This document shows positions 53,262 through 62,079 of a DNA stretch of 64,000 nt, piece after piece. This DNA is from Streptomyces sp. SLBN-31 (lineage in GTDB: Bacteria; Actinomycetota; Actinomycetes; Streptomycetales; Streptomycetaceae): NCBI RefSeq assembly GCF_006715395.1, contig NZ_VFNC01000001.1, positions 1,736,001 through 1,800,000 of the forward strand, given 5' to 3'. Every line of letters starts with the position of its first letter. The first letter of the stretch is position 1. The notes below the pieces were generated by a model. That model searched no databases, was not told the DNA's origin, and worked only from the letters and a program-made list of their open reading frames with translations. Position numbers and translations under genes: made by a program.

Positions 53262-53657
53262 ATGAGCACCAGCACCACCGCTTCCGTGTCCACCCACATC
53301 CTGGACACCAGCGTCGGCCGCCCCGCCGAGGCGGTCGCCGTCCATCTCTCCGCCCGCAGCGGGCGCGAGGCGGACTGGCGGGACCTCGGCGGCTCGGCGA
53401 CCGACGCGGACGGCCGGTGCAAGGACCTGCCGGCGCTGCCGGAGGGGACCACCCACGTACGACTCGACTTCGCCGTGGAGCCGTACTTCGAGAAGAAGCA
53501 AGCCGATGCGCAGCAGGACGCCCCCGCGAATCGGGACAGCGGACCCGGTGTGTTCTTCCCCGAGGTGGCGATCACGTTCGCCGTCGTGCCGGGCGAGCAT
53601 TACCACGTACCGCTGCTGCTCAACCCGTTCGGCTACTCCGTTTACCGAGGGAGCTAG
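53262..53657 (+). CDS. uraH: 5-hydroxyisourate hydrolase
   Basis: 131 residues, transthyretin-related. It hydrolyses 5-hydroxyisourate to OHCU. The start VSTHILDTSVGRPAEAVAVH (His12), the ...GEHYHVPLLLNPFGYSVY region and the C-terminal YRGS signature are diagnostic. A loop of about 20 residues rich in Lys, Gln, Ala and Asp (KKQADAQQDAPANRDSG) makes it somewhat longer than usual. It forms a tetramer in the cytoplasm. Co-transcribed with uraD and urate oxidase. Confidence 0.94.
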   Translation: MSTSTTASVSTHILDTSVGRPAEAVAVHLSARSGREADWRDLGGSATDADGRCKDLPALPEGTTHVRLDFAVEPYFEKKQADAQQDAPANRDSGPGVFFPEVAITFAVVPGEHYHVPLLLNPFGYSVYRGS

Positions 53658-53661
53658 CTAA

Positions 53662-54609
53662 ATGACCGTCAATTCCCGCCCTGCCCACCCGGTGATGCTG
53701 GGACAGAACCAGTACGGCAAGGCCGAGAACCGAGTCGTGAAGATCACGCGGGACGGCGCCACCCACCACATCAAGGACCTCAACGTCTCCGTCGCCCTCT
53801 CCGGCGAAATGGACGAGGTCCACTACTCCGGCTCCAACGCCAACGTCCTGCCGACCGACACCACCAAGAACACGGTGTTCGCGTTCGCCAAGGAGCACGG
53901 CATCGAGTCGGCCGAGCAGTTCGGCATCCACCTCGCCCGGCACTTCGTGACCTCGCAGGCGCCCATCCACCGGGCCCGCATCCGCATCGAGGAGTACGCC
54001 TGGGAGCGGATCGCGGCCTCCGAGGCCGACTCGCAGTTCATCGGCGCCGACGAGGTCAAGCACTCGTTCGTCAGGAAGGGCCAGGAGACACGGCTGACGC
54101 AGATCACCTACGACGGCTCGTCGTGGGAGGTCATATCCGGGCTGAAGGACCTGACGGTGATGAACTCGACCAACTCCGAGTTCTGGGGCTACGTCAAGGA
54201 CAAGTACACGACACTGAAGGAGGCCTACGACCGCATCCTGGCCACCTCGGTCTCGGCGCGCTGGCGGTTCAACTGGACCGACGACCAGCAGAAGGCGCCC
54301 AACTGGGAGAAGTCCTACGAGCAGACCAGGAAGCACATGCTCCAGGCCTTCGCCGAGACCTACTCCCTGTCGCTGCAGCAGACGCTCTACCAGATGGGCT
54401 CGCGGATCATCAACAACCGCAGCGAGATCGACGAGGTCCGCTTCTCGCTGCCGAACAAGCACCACTTCCTCGTCGACCTGGAGCCCTTCGGGCTGAAGAA
54501 CGACAACGAGGTGTACTTCGCCGCCGACCGGCCCTACGGCCTGATCGAGGGGACGGTCCTCCGGGACGGCTGCGAGCCGAAGATCCCGGTGGACCTCACC
54601 AACCTGTAA
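53662..54609 (+). CDS. Urate oxidase (uricase)
   Basis: 315 residues. Cofactor-free T-fold enzyme oxidising urate to 5-hydroxyisourate and H2O2. Residues Lys20 (QYGKAENRVV) and Thr67 (PTDTTKNTV) form the Lys-Thr catalytic pair, and the later His (PNKHHFLVDL) assists. N-terminal ILGQNQYGKAENRV-like and DLNVSVALSGEMDEVHYSGS segments are typical. The ATG at 53662 follows GAGGGAGC. It is the third gene of the ureide operon, five bases after uraH, followed after 110 bases by a deaminase. H2O2 made here implies catalase elsewhere. Confidence 0.95.
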   Translation: MTVNSRPAHPVMLGQNQYGKAENRVVKITRDGATHHIKDLNVSVALSGEMDEVHYSGSNANVLPTDTTKNTVFAFAKEHGIESAEQFGIHLARHFVTSQAPIHRARIRIEEYAWERIAASEADSQFIGADEVKHSFVRKGQETRLTQITYDGSSWEVISGLKDLTVMNSTNSEFWGYVKDKYTTLKEAYDRILATSVSARWRFNWTDDQQKAPNWEKSYEQTRKHMLQAFAETYSLSLQQTLYQMGSRIINNRSEIDEVRFSLPNKHHFLVDLEPFGLKNDNEVYFAADRPYGLIEGTVLRDGCEPKIPVDLTNL

Positions 54610-54718
54610 GAACTGCACCATGCGGCACCCGCGGCCGGTGCGTCGCCCGAACCGGCCGCGGCACTCAAATCTCCGGGGTCCTGCCGTGCCCTCTCCACCG
54701 AAGCGCAAAGGACGAACC

Positions 54719-56098
54719 ATGGCAGCAGACCGGCGCATCGTCATCGAGAACTGTGCGATCGCGACCGTCGACGCCGACGACACCGAGTACGCGCACGGCC
54801 ACGTCGTCATCGCCGGCAACCGCATCGAGACGCTCGGCGCGGGCAGGGCCCCCGAGGGCCTGGAGAACGTCGACCGCCGTATCGACGCCACCGGCCACCT
54901 GGTCACCCCCGGACTGGTCAACACCCACCACCACTTCTACCAGTGGATCACCCGGGGCCTGGCCACCGACCACAACCTCTTCGACTGGCTCGTCGCCCTT
55001 TACCCGACGTGGGCGCGCATCGACGAGCGGATGTGTTACTCGGCGGCCCAGGGCTCCCTCGCGATGATGGCCCGCGGCGGCGTCACCACCGCCATGGACC
55101 ACCACTACGTCTTCCCCAAGGACTCCGGCGACCTGTCCGGCGCCATCATCCGCGCCGCCCGCGAGACCGGCGTCCGCTTCACCCTCGCCCGCGGCTCCAT
55201 GGACCGCAGCGAGAAGGACGGCGGCCTGCCCCCGGACTTCGCCGTCGAGACCCTCGAAGGCGCCCTCGCCGCCACCGAGGCGACCGTCAAGGAGCACCAC
55301 GACTCCTCCTTCGACGCGATGACCCAGGTGGCCGTGGCCCCCTGCTCGCCCTTCTCCGTCTCCACCGAACTCCTGCGCGAGGGAGCCGAGTTGGCCCGCC
55401 GCCTCGGCGTGCGCCTGCACACCCACGGCTCGGAGACCGTCGAGGAGGAGAAGTTCTGCCACGAACTGTTCGGCATGGGCCCGACCGACTACTTCGAGTC
55501 CACCGGCTGGCTCGGCGAGGACGTGTGGATGGCGCACTGCGTCCACATGAACGACTCCGACATCGCCGCCTTCGCCCGCACGAAGACCGGTGTCGCCCAC
55601 TGTCCCTCGTCGAACGCCCGCCTGGCGGCCGGCATCGCCCGCGTCCCGGACATGCTGGCGGCCGGCGTCCCCGTCGGCCTCGGCGTCGACGGCACCGCCT
55701 CCAACGAGTCCGGCGAACTGCACACCGAACTGCGCAACGCCCTGCTCATCAACCGCCTCGGCGCCCACCGCGAGGCCGCCCTCAACGCCCGCCAGGCCCT
55801 TCGCCTCGGCACTTACGGCGGCGCCCAGGTGCTGGGCCGCGCCACGGAGACCGGCTCGCTGGAACCCGGCAAGCTGGCCGACCTGGTGCTGTGGCGGATG
55901 GACACCCTCGCCCACGCCTCCATCGCCGACCCGGTCGCCGCGCTGGTCCTCGGCGCGGCGGCCCCGGTGACCGCCTCCTTCGTGGGCGGCCGGCAGATCG
56001 TGGAGGAGGGCCGCCTGCTGCACTTGGACGAGGACGCGATCGCCCGCTCCACCCGCGAGCAGGCCCGGCGTCTGGCGCGGATCGCCGCGCAGGGCTGA
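54719..56098 (+). CDS. Amidohydrolase: guanine/8-oxoguanine deaminase type
   Basis: 459 residues, TIM-barrel metal-dependent hydrolase. HxH is at His70-His72 (LVNTHHHFYQW), a metal His at HTHGSETVEEE, HCVH in WMAHCVHMND and the Asp in GLGVDGTASNES are the metal/catalytic residues of the 8-oxoguanine deaminase/guanine deaminase/TrzN clade. It would convert (8-oxo)guanine to uric acid or xanthine, feeding the same pathway. The ATG at 54719 has AAAGGACGA upstream. Last gene of the ureide operon before a clear terminator. Precise purine specificity not readable. Confidence 0.85.
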   Translation: MAADRRIVIENCAIATVDADDTEYAHGHVVIAGNRIETLGAGRAPEGLENVDRRIDATGHLVTPGLVNTHHHFYQWITRGLATDHNLFDWLVALYPTWARIDERMCYSAAQGSLAMMARGGVTTAMDHHYVFPKDSGDLSGAIIRAARETGVRFTLARGSMDRSEKDGGLPPDFAVETLEGALAATEATVKEHHDSSFDAMTQVAVAPCSPFSVSTELLREGAELARRLGVRLHTHGSETVEEEKFCHELFGMGPTDYFESTGWLGEDVWMAHCVHMNDSDIAAFARTKTGVAHCPSSNARLAAGIARVPDMLAAGVPVGLGVDGTASNESGELHTELRNALLINRLGAHREAALNARQALRLGTYGGAQVLGRATETGSLEPGKLADLVLWRMDTLAHASIADPVAALVLGAAAPVTASFVGGRQIVEEGRLLHLDEDAIARSTREQARRLARIAAQG

Positions 56099-56113
56099 AC
56101 CAGCCGAAGATCT

Positions 56114-56141
56114 CCGGTCGAGGGGGACGGCCCTCGACCGG
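56114..56141 (+). terminator. Terminator of the ureide operon
   Basis: 11-bp perfect stem (CCGGTCGAGGG 56114-56124 with 56131-56141), 6-base loop, 15 bases after the deaminase stop. It separates the operon from the permease gene, which needs its own promoter. Confidence 0.8.
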
Positions 56142-56274
56142 TGGCCGTGGACCCAGCGGGTTCCGCGGCGGCCGTCTCCGGGGCGCACGTGGACGCGTGC
56201 GCCCCGGGCGGTCACCGTCCCCGGCCCACCAGGGCCCCCGGTCCCGCACGACCGTGCACCACCTCCATGAAACC

Positions 56275-56292
56275 CACGTCGGAGCCGACGTG
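56275..56292. promoter_or_regulatory. Palindrome CACGTCGG-AG-CCGACGTG upstream of the permease
   Basis: 8-bp perfect arms around AG, 23 bases before the GTG start and 9 bases before the GGAGGA ribosome site. It may be an operator or an mRNA hairpin that limits translation. Confidence 0.5.
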
Positions 56293-56315
56293 TTACCCGC
56301 CCGGAGGAGCCGCCC

Positions 56316-57710
56316 GTGTCCGCCACCTGCCCTGTCGACGGGACCCACCCCGTCGACGAGAAACTCCCCGCCCTGAAGATGGCGACCACCGGTCTGCAGC
56401 ACGTGGCCGCCATGTACGCGGGAGTCGTCGCCCCGCCCCTGATCGTCGGCGCGGCCATCGGCCTCTCCGCCACCGACCTCACCTTCCTCACCGGCGCCTG
56501 CCTGTTCACCGCCGGCCTGGCCACCTTCCTGCAGACGCTGGGGGTATGGAAGATCGGCGCCCGGCTGCCCTTCGTCAACGGTGTCACCTTCGCCGGGGTG
56601 GCCCCGATGACGGCGGTCGTCGCCTCCACCAAGGACAAGACCGAGGCCCTGCCCATCATCTACGGTGCGGTGATCGTCGCCGGACTCCTCGGATTCCTGG
56701 CCGCCCCCGTCTTCTGCAAGGCGGTCCGCTTCTTCCCGCCCGTCGTCACCGGCACCGTCATCACGCTGATAGGCGTGTCCCTGCTGCCGGTCGCCTTCGG
56801 CTGGGCACAGGGGCCCAACCCCGGTGCCGAGGACTACGGTTCGGGCAAGTACCTGACCCTGGCCGCCGTGACGCTCCTGCTCGTACTGCTCCTGCGCCGC
56901 TTCACCCGGGGCTTCGTCAAGCAGATCGCCGTCCTGCTCGGCATGGTCGCGGGCACTTTGGTCGCGATCCCCTTCGGCGTCACGGGCTTCGGCCCGGTGG
57001 CGGACGCGGACGTGATCGGCTTCCCGACGCCCTTCCACTTCGGCGCCCCGCAGTTCCACCTCGCCGCGATCCTGTCCCTGTGCGTGGTGATGGTGGTGTC
57101 GATGACCGAGTCGACCGCCGACATGCTGGCGCTCGGCGAGATCGTCGAACGCCCCGCGGACGAGCGGACCATCGCCGCCGGCCTGCGCGCCGACACCCTC
57201 GGCTCGGCCCTCAGCCCCCTGTTCAACGGCTTCATGTGCAGCGCCTTCGCCCAGAACATCGGCCTGGTCGCCATGACCCGCATCCGCAGCCGCTACGTCG
57301 TCGCCACCGGCGGAGGCTTCCTGGTCCTGATGGGGCTGTGCCCGATGGCCGCCTCGCTGATCGCCGTCGTACCGCGCCCGGTGCTCGGCGGCGCGGGCGT
57401 GGTCCTCTTCGGGTCGGTCGCGGCCAGCGGCATCCAGACCCTTGTCAAGGCGGGCCTGGACAAGGACAACAACGTCCTGATCGTCGCCGTCTCGCTCGCC
57501 GTCGGCATCATCCCGATCACCGCGCCGGAGTTCTACCATGCCTTCCCCGAGACGGCGCGGATCGTGCTGGACTCGGGCATCTCGACGGGCTGTGTGGCCG
57601 CGGTGGCGCTGAACCTGGTCTTCAACCACCTCGGCAGGGGCCGTGACGCACAGGAGGTGACACACCCGATGGAGGCGCCCGCGATGGTGCACGCTGTCCC
57701 CCATGAATGA
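56316..57710 (+). CDS. NCS2 family nucleobase permease (xanthine/uracil, UraA/PbuX-like)
   Basis: 464 residues with about 12-14 hydrophobic segments. The N-terminus has LKMATTGLQHVAAMYAGVVA (QH motif), and the NCS2 signature with TESTADMLALGEIVERP (substrate helix 8-9 with conserved Glu) is present. It differs from the AzgA-like permease at 16.6 kb and resembles the xanthine/uric acid branch (UacT/PbuX). It would import urate or xanthine for the ureide operon. The GTG at 56316 has GGAGGA at 56302-56307. Its last codons overlap the next gene by 8 bases. Confidence 0.88.
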   Translation: MSATCPVDGTHPVDEKLPALKMATTGLQHVAAMYAGVVAPPLIVGAAIGLSATDLTFLTGACLFTAGLATFLQTLGVWKIGARLPFVNGVTFAGVAPMTAVVASTKDKTEALPIIYGAVIVAGLLGFLAAPVFCKAVRFFPPVVTGTVITLIGVSLLPVAFGWAQGPNPGAEDYGSGKYLTLAAVTLLLVLLLRRFTRGFVKQIAVLLGMVAGTLVAIPFGVTGFGPVADADVIGFPTPFHFGAPQFHLAAILSLCVVMVVSMTESTADMLALGEIVERPADERTIAAGLRADTLGSALSPLFNGFMCSAFAQNIGLVAMTRIRSRYVVATGGGFLVLMGLCPMAASLIAVVPRPVLGGAGVVLFGSVAASGIQTLVKAGLDKDNNVLIVAVSLAVGIIPITAPEFYHAFPETARIVLDSGISTGCVAAVALNLVFNHLGRGRDAQEVTHPMEAPAMVHAVPHE

Positions 57711-58323
57711 GTCCGGCCGCGTCGAGGCCTTCAGCGACGGCGTCTTCGCCATCGCCATCACCCTGCTCATCCTGGAGATCAAGGTTCCGGAGGTCGGCGA
57801 GGACGGCGGGCTGTGGCACGCCCTCGGCGCGCAGTGGCCGTCCTACGCCGCCTACGTGGTGAGCTTCCTGGTGATCGGCATCATGTGGATCAACCACCAC
57901 CAGCTGTTCGGATACGTCGCCCACGTCGACCGCACGCTGATGTTCCTGAACCTGCTGGTGCTGATGGTGGTGGCCGCGGTGCCCTGGCCGACCGCGATGC
58001 TCGCGCGGTACCTGCGCGAGGACACGCCCTCGCACGTCGCCGCGGCCGTCTACAGCCTGGTCATGGTGGCGATGGCGCTCGCCTTCCAGGCCCTGTGGTG
58101 GCACCTGACCCGTACCGGGCACCTCTTCGACGACCGCGTCGACGTCGCGGCGGCCCGCGCCACCCGGGCCCGCTTCGCCCTCGGCTCCCTCGGCTACCCG
58201 GTCACGGTGGGCCTCGCCTTCGTCTCGGCACCGCTCACCCTGGCCGCGCACGGCCTGCTCGCCCTGTACTACGCCTTCAACCAGCTGCCGGTGCCGACCC
58301 GGACGGACCCGGCCAGTTCATGA
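57703..58323 (+). CDS. TMEM175-type potassium channel (DUF1211)
   Basis: 206 residues, six predicted helices. The family signature RVEAFSDGVFAIAITLLILE (FSD at 10-12) marks the pore-lining first helix of TMEM175 channels, which form tetramers in prokaryotes and are K+-selective without a classic TVGYG filter. MWINHHQLF and the remaining helices fit. The ATG at 57703 lies inside the permease gene (8-base overlap). It overlaps the convergent exonuclease at its 3' end (58277-58323). A function near purine transport is not implied; the coupling may just reflect compact gene order. Confidence 0.82.
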   Translation: MNESGRVEAFSDGVFAIAITLLILEIKVPEVGEDGGLWHALGAQWPSYAAYVVSFLVIGIMWINHHQLFGYVAHVDRTLMFLNLLVLMVVAAVPWPTAMLARYLREDTPSHVAAAVYSLVMVAMALAFQALWWHLTRTGHLFDDRVDVAAARATRARFALGSLGYPVTVGLAFVSAPLTLAAHGLLALYYAFNQLPVPTRTDPASS

Positions 58324-58891
58324 GGTTGGCCAGCAACTCGGCCTGCTCGATCGCGCCGTCCAGGGCGTGGTGCGTGTGCCGCCGGCGCGAGAGCAGCTGC
58401 CGGGGCATCGTCCCCTTGGCGACCGCCCGCAGCGGCAGCCCGGCCTTCGTCGCGTACAAGGTCTTCATGTCCAGGCAGCCCGAGTGCCCGACGGCGCTCG
58501 CGCCGGTGAACCGGATCAGGTACCAGTACAGGAACGTCCAGTCGTACGGGGCCGGGTAGCCGCACATCACGGGCTGCGCCCCGGCGCACACCTCACGCAC
58601 CCAGTCGCCGAACTCGGCGAGAGCGACGGCCGGTTCGGCTCCCTCGGTCCTCAGCCGCTCCCGGTCGAGCCCGCTCACGGCGAGCGCCTCCGGCACGAAC
58701 TCCTCGCTGATCGGCCGCAGTTCGCGGTAGAAGGTCAGCTCCTCGGGGTCGGCGGCGGCGAAGCCGTCGGCGTCCTGCGTCCCGGCGACCGCGGCACCGA
58801 GGCTCAGCATCGAGTACGGCCCCGGGATGGGGCCGTCGGCCTCGATGTCGACGGAGATGTAACGGCTGGGCCTGACGCGACGTGCGGACAT
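58277..58891 (-). CDS. DnaQ-like 3'-5' exonuclease family protein
   Basis: 204 residues. Exo I motif SVDIEADGP (Asp15, Glu17), a middle Exo II-like region with Asp (YDWTFLYWYLI) and an Exo III H-x4-D stretch (HHALDGAIEQAEL) are the expected two-metal ligands of DEDD exonucleases. The sequence resembles a streptomycete family annotated simply as exonuclease, whose substrate is not known. It could act on DNA or RNA. The end overlaps the TMEM175 gene by 47 bases, tail to tail. The start is the first ATG, with a weak upstream ribosome site. Confidence 0.75.
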   Translation of the reverse strand: MSARRVRPSRYISVDIEADGPIPGPYSMLSLGAAVAGTQDADGFAAADPEELTFYRELRPISEEFVPEALAVSGLDRERLRTEGAEPAVALAEFGDWVREVCAGAQPVMCGYPAPYDWTFLYWYLIRFTGASAVGHSGCLDMKTLYATKAGLPLRAVAKGTMPRQLLSRRRHTHHALDGAIEQAELLANLMNWPGPSGSAPAAG

Positions 58892-58985
58892 GACCGCGGA
58901 TCATCGCAGGCGAACACGGCCGGCCGCATCCGATTTCGGCCCCCGGGCGCCCCTCGCCCCGACCGGGCCGTCGTAGGCTCCCCGC

Positions 58986-59639
58986 ATGGAGAGGATCACC
59001 GCACTGCTGACGGCGCCCGCCACTTCCTCGGCTCCGGCGCTGACGCTGCGCCCCTGGGAAGCGGCCGACGCCCCCGCGCTGCTCGGGCTTCGGGGCGACG
59101 AAGCCCTGCGGCGCTGGACGAATTTCGCCGTCGAGGACGAGGACGGCGCGGCGAGCTGGGTGCGGGAGCAGCGGCGTGGCTGGGAGACGGGCGAGCGGTT
59201 CGCCTTCGCCGTCGCGGAGGCCGCCGCCGACGGCACGGACGGGGACGCGCCCGTCGGCCACGTGGTCCTCAAACGCCCTGCCCCCGGCGCCCCTTCGGCG
59301 GAGGTCGGCTACTGGACCGCCGCCCGCGCCCGCGGCCGTGCTGTCGCGCCGCGGGCCCTGGAGGCGCTGACGGACTGGGCGTTCGCCGTGTTCGCCGCCG
59401 ACGGTCTCGCCCGCCTCGAACTCGTGCACCAGACCGACAACACGGCGTCCTGCGCGGTCGCGCGCAAATGCCGCTACGAACTCACCGCGGTGCTCCCTGC
59501 GGAGCCGCCCGCCTTCCCCCGCGACGGGCATGTGCACGTGCGGACCAGGGAGGCTTGGGTCAGAGGCCGAACAGCTCCGGCCGGTCCGTCAACGCCCGGA
59601 GGTACCCCCGGGGATCGGCGATCAGTCTGCGCTCCTTGA
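58986..59639 (+). CDS. GNAT family N-acetyltransferase with extended C-terminus
   Basis: 217 residues. The GNAT fold is visible: LTLRPWEAADAPALLGLRGD (beta1-alpha1), PVGHVVLKRPAPGAPSAEVG (beta4), YWTAARARGRAVAPRALEAL (acetyl-CoA-binding RGRxVAxxAL) and LARLELVHQTDNTASCAVAR (beta6-alpha). The usual end would be near residue 190 (HVHVRTREAW). The remaining ~25 residues run over the convergent thioesterase gene (80-base overlap), so a stop has probably been lost by mutation. The substrate is unknown, but RimJ/RimL-like peptide acetylation is a possible guess. Confidence 0.75.
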   Translation: MERITALLTAPATSSAPALTLRPWEAADAPALLGLRGDEALRRWTNFAVEDEDGAASWVREQRRGWETGERFAFAVAEAAADGTDGDAPVGHVVLKRPAPGAPSAEVGYWTAARARGRAVAPRALEALTDWAFAVFAADGLARLELVHQTDNTASCAVARKCRYELTAVLPAEPPAFPRDGHVHVRTREAWVRGRTAPAGPSTPGGTPGDRRSVCAP

Positions 59640-59982
59640 GGTCCAGCAGGCCGCCGACCGACAGCAGCTCGGCGGAGACCGTGCCGTCCGTCTTGGTGAT
59701 GGTCTGCGCGATCCGGAACGTCTTGCCCTCGCCCCATTCGAAGCCGCAGGTCACCGACACCTCGTCGCCCGCGCGCAGCTCGCGCAGGTAGTCGACGGTC
59801 GTCCGCAGGGCAACCGGCCCGACCCCCTTTGCCAGCAGTTCGGCGGGGCCCACTCCGGCGGCCTGGAGTATGGACCAACGGGCGTGCTCCGCGTACTGCA
59901 GGTACACGCTCTGGTTGAGGTGGCCCAGTGCGTCTGTCTCGTATCCGCGGACGGTCACCGGGACGGAAAACGGCTCGCTCAC
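59560..59982 (-). CDS. Acyl-CoA thioesterase (4-hydroxybenzoyl-CoA thioesterase/FcbC-like hotdog)
   Basis: 140 residues, single hotdog domain. The YETDALGHLNQSVYLQYAEH motif (Asp17 catalytic, H21) marks the FcbC/YbgC group that hydrolyses acyl-CoA. VSVTCGFEWGEGKTFRIAQT and LLDLKERRLI fit. Overlaps the GNAT tail by 80 bases. No neighbouring aromatic-acid genes suggest a special substrate, so a housekeeping thioesterase role is plausible. Confidence 0.83.
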   Translation of the reverse strand: MSEPFSVPVTVRGYETDALGHLNQSVYLQYAEHARWSILQAAGVGPAELLAKGVGPVALRTTVDYLRELRAGDEVSVTCGFEWGEGKTFRIAQTITKTDGTVSAELLSVGGLLDLKERRLIADPRGYLRALTDRPELFGL

Positions 59983-60046
59983 TGCGTTCCCTTCGCGTAC
60001 TGACTCTCGTGCCGGGTGTGACGATCACCTGATCTTGGCATGTTCA

Positions 60047-60688
60047 TCACGCCCGGCGCGGGGAGGCCAGTAGATACCGTCTTCCTGTGCGCGGCTCCGC
60101 GTACTCGCCCACCTGCCAGCCCGCCCGCTCCAGCGTCGCCGCACAGGCCCGCCGGGCCTCCTCCGCCGGCTCGTACACGGCGACCGCCTCCGGCTGCGGT
60201 GTCGCGCGCACCCGGTAGCCCTCCGGGCCCGCTCCGGCCGGACGGTGCCCGGCCGCCTCCAGGGCAAGCGCGGCCGCCCGCACCAGATGCGTGCGCTCCC
60301 AGCCGCAGGGCCGGTCCGTGGCGCCGTCCCGGTTGGTCATCCGGCGCAGCTCCAGCAGCCCCTGCCAGGCGCTGTGCACCTCGCGGACCCGGGCCGGTCC
60401 GGACTGCGGCGCCTCCTCCTCGCCCCCGACCCGCGCGGCGAACCCGCCGCCCGCGGGCGCCTCGGGCTCGGGTTCGGCAGGCGCGTCGGCCTCCCCGGCC
60501 TCCCCGGCCGCCCGTATCCGGTGCCCGGCCGGCGTCAGGAAGTGGTCGTGCGGCGGCCGCGGGTGCCGGAACGCGAGCCCCCGCTTCACCAGCGCCGCCA
60601 GCTGCGTCTCGGTGCCCCGCAACCGGCCGGTGACGGGATCGGCGGCGTCGATGACACGCCGCTGCGCGGCGGTCGGCGGTCGTGTCAC
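60047..60688 (-). CDS. Conserved actinobacterial hypothetical protein
   Basis: 213 residues. The first ~70 form a winged-helix-like segment (AAQRRVIDAADPVTGRLRGT; ETQLAALVKRGLAFRHPRPP; HFLTPAGHRIRAAGE), followed by a Glu/Pro/Ala linker and a C-terminal domain with two amphipathic helices (VREVHSAWQGLLELRRMTNR; LVRAAALALEAAGHRPAGAG; ACAATLERAGWQVGEYAEPR). The GTG at 60688 with GGGAGGAG upstream is preferred over the frame start at 60724. No known family was recognised. It lies near the alaA-like gene on the same strand, 101 bases apart. Confidence 0.65.
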   Translation of the reverse strand: MTRPPTAAQRRVIDAADPVTGRLRGTETQLAALVKRGLAFRHPRPPHDHFLTPAGHRIRAAGEAGEADAPAEPEPEAPAGGGFAARVGGEEEAPQSGPARVREVHSAWQGLLELRRMTNRDGATDRPCGWERTHLVRAAALALEAAGHRPAGAGPEGYRVRATPQPEAVAVYEPAEEARRACAATLERAGWQVGEYAEPRTGRRYLLASPRRA

Positions 60689-60789
60689 GGCGTGCTCCTC
60701 CCGGCCTCGGGCCCTTGTTCCCACCTGCTTCGAAGGCTACGACGGGGGTCTGACAACCGGCGCGCGGGGGCGTTGGCGGGGCGGTGCCG

Positions 60790-61998
60790 TTACTGCCGAT
60801 AACCGCTGAGGAACCGCCCGATCCGGCCGATCGCCGCCTCCAGCTCGTCGGCGTGGGGCAGGGTGAGGATGCGGAAGTGGTCGGGGGCGGGCCAGTTGAA
60901 GCCCGTGCCCTGCACGACCTGGATCTTCTCCCGGAGCAACAGGTCCAGGACGAACTTCTCGTCGTCGTGGATCTTGTGCGCCTTGGGGTCGATGCGCGGG
61001 AACGCGTACAGCGCGCCCTTCGGCTTCACGCAGGACACCCCGGGGATCTCGTTGAGCTTCTCCCAGGCCACGTTGCGCTGTTCGTACAGCCGGCCGCCCG
61101 GTGTGGTCAGCTCGCGGATGGACTGGCGGCCGCCGAGCGCGGCCTGGATGGCGTACTGGGCCGGCGCGTTGGCGCACAGGCGCATGGAGGCCAGCATGGT
61201 CAGGCCCTCCAGGTAGTTCTTCGCGTGCTGCTTCGGGCCGGTCACCACCAGCCAGCCCGAGCGGAAGCCGGCCACCCGGTAGGTCTTCGACAGGCCGCAG
61301 AAGGTGAGGACGACCAGGTCGGGGGCGAGGGCCGCGGCGGAGTGGTGGACGGCGTCGTCGTAGAGGATCTGGTCGTAGATCTCGTCCGCGAACACCATCA
61401 GGCCGTGTCGGCGGGCCAGGTCGAGGATGCCCTCGACGACCTCCTTCGGGTAGACCGCGCCGGTGGGGTTGTTGGGGTTGATGATGACCACGGCCTTGGT
61501 GCGGTCCGTGATCTTCGACTCCATGTCGGCCAGGTCCGGGTTCCAGTCGGACTGTTCGTCGCAGAGGTAGTGCACCGCCTTGCCGCCGGCGAGGGTGGTG
61601 ACCGCCGTCCACAGGGGGAAGTCCGGGGCGGGGATGAGGATCTCGTCGCCGTCCTCGACCAGCGCCTGTACGGCCATCGACACCAGCTCCGAGACGCCGT
61701 TGCCGAGGAAGACGTCGTCGACGTCGACCTCCAGGCCGAGGGTCTGGTAGCGCTGGGCGACCGCCCGGCGCGCGGACAGGACGCCGCGCGAGTCGGTGTA
61801 GCCGTGTGCCTGGGGGAGCATCCGGATCATGTCCTGGAGGATCTCCTCCGGCGCCTCGAAGCCGAACACCGCCGGGTTGCCGGTGTTCAGGCGCAGCACG
61901 CTGTGGCCCGCCTCCTCGAGTGCGTTGGCGTGCTCGATCACCGGGCCGCGGATCTCGTAACAGACCTCGCTGAGCTTGTTCGACTGCCGGAACTCCAT
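60790..61998 (-). CDS. PLP-dependent class I aminotransferase (AlaA/alanine transaminase-like)
   Basis: 402 residues. PLP-binding Lys lies in FCGLSKTYRVAGFRSGW (about 238-254), with PNNPTGAVYP, DEIYDQILYD and RILTLPHADELEAAIGRIGR typical of AlaA/Aat fold type I. The N-terminus EFRQSNKLSEVCYEIRGPVI (AlaA: FxxSxKLxNVCYDIRGPV) is specific for the alanine transaminase subgroup, so L-alanine + 2-oxoglutarate to pyruvate + glutamate is the likely reaction. Divergent from an HxlR gene with a CTTGGT inverted repeat in between, so that protein probably regulates it. Confidence 0.88.
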   Translation of the reverse strand: MEFRQSNKLSEVCYEIRGPVIEHANALEEAGHSVLRLNTGNPAVFGFEAPEEILQDMIRMLPQAHGYTDSRGVLSARRAVAQRYQTLGLEVDVDDVFLGNGVSELVSMAVQALVEDGDEILIPAPDFPLWTAVTTLAGGKAVHYLCDEQSDWNPDLADMESKITDRTKAVVIINPNNPTGAVYPKEVVEGILDLARRHGLMVFADEIYDQILYDDAVHHSAAALAPDLVVLTFCGLSKTYRVAGFRSGWLVVTGPKQHAKNYLEGLTMLASMRLCANAPAQYAIQAALGGRQSIRELTTPGGRLYEQRNVAWEKLNEIPGVSCVKPKGALYAFPRIDPKAHKIHDDEKFVLDLLLREKIQVVQGTGFNWPAPDHFRILTLPHADELEAAIGRIGRFLSGYRQ

Positions 61999-62022
61999 GC
62001 GCCCCTCCGGTATCTGGTGTTG

Positions 62023-62049
62023 CTTGGTTTTACCAAGTGTGTGCTTGGA
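62023..62049. promoter_or_regulatory. CTTGGT-TTT-ACCAAG inverted repeat plus third half-site
   Basis: 6-bp arms at 62023-62028 and 62032-62037 and a further CTTGGA at 62044-62049, in the 81-base gap between aminotransferase and HxlR gene. Candidate operator for the adjacent HxlR protein. Confidence 0.55.
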
Positions 62050-62079
62050 AAGTCCAATGACATGTCTAGACTGCGTCGC

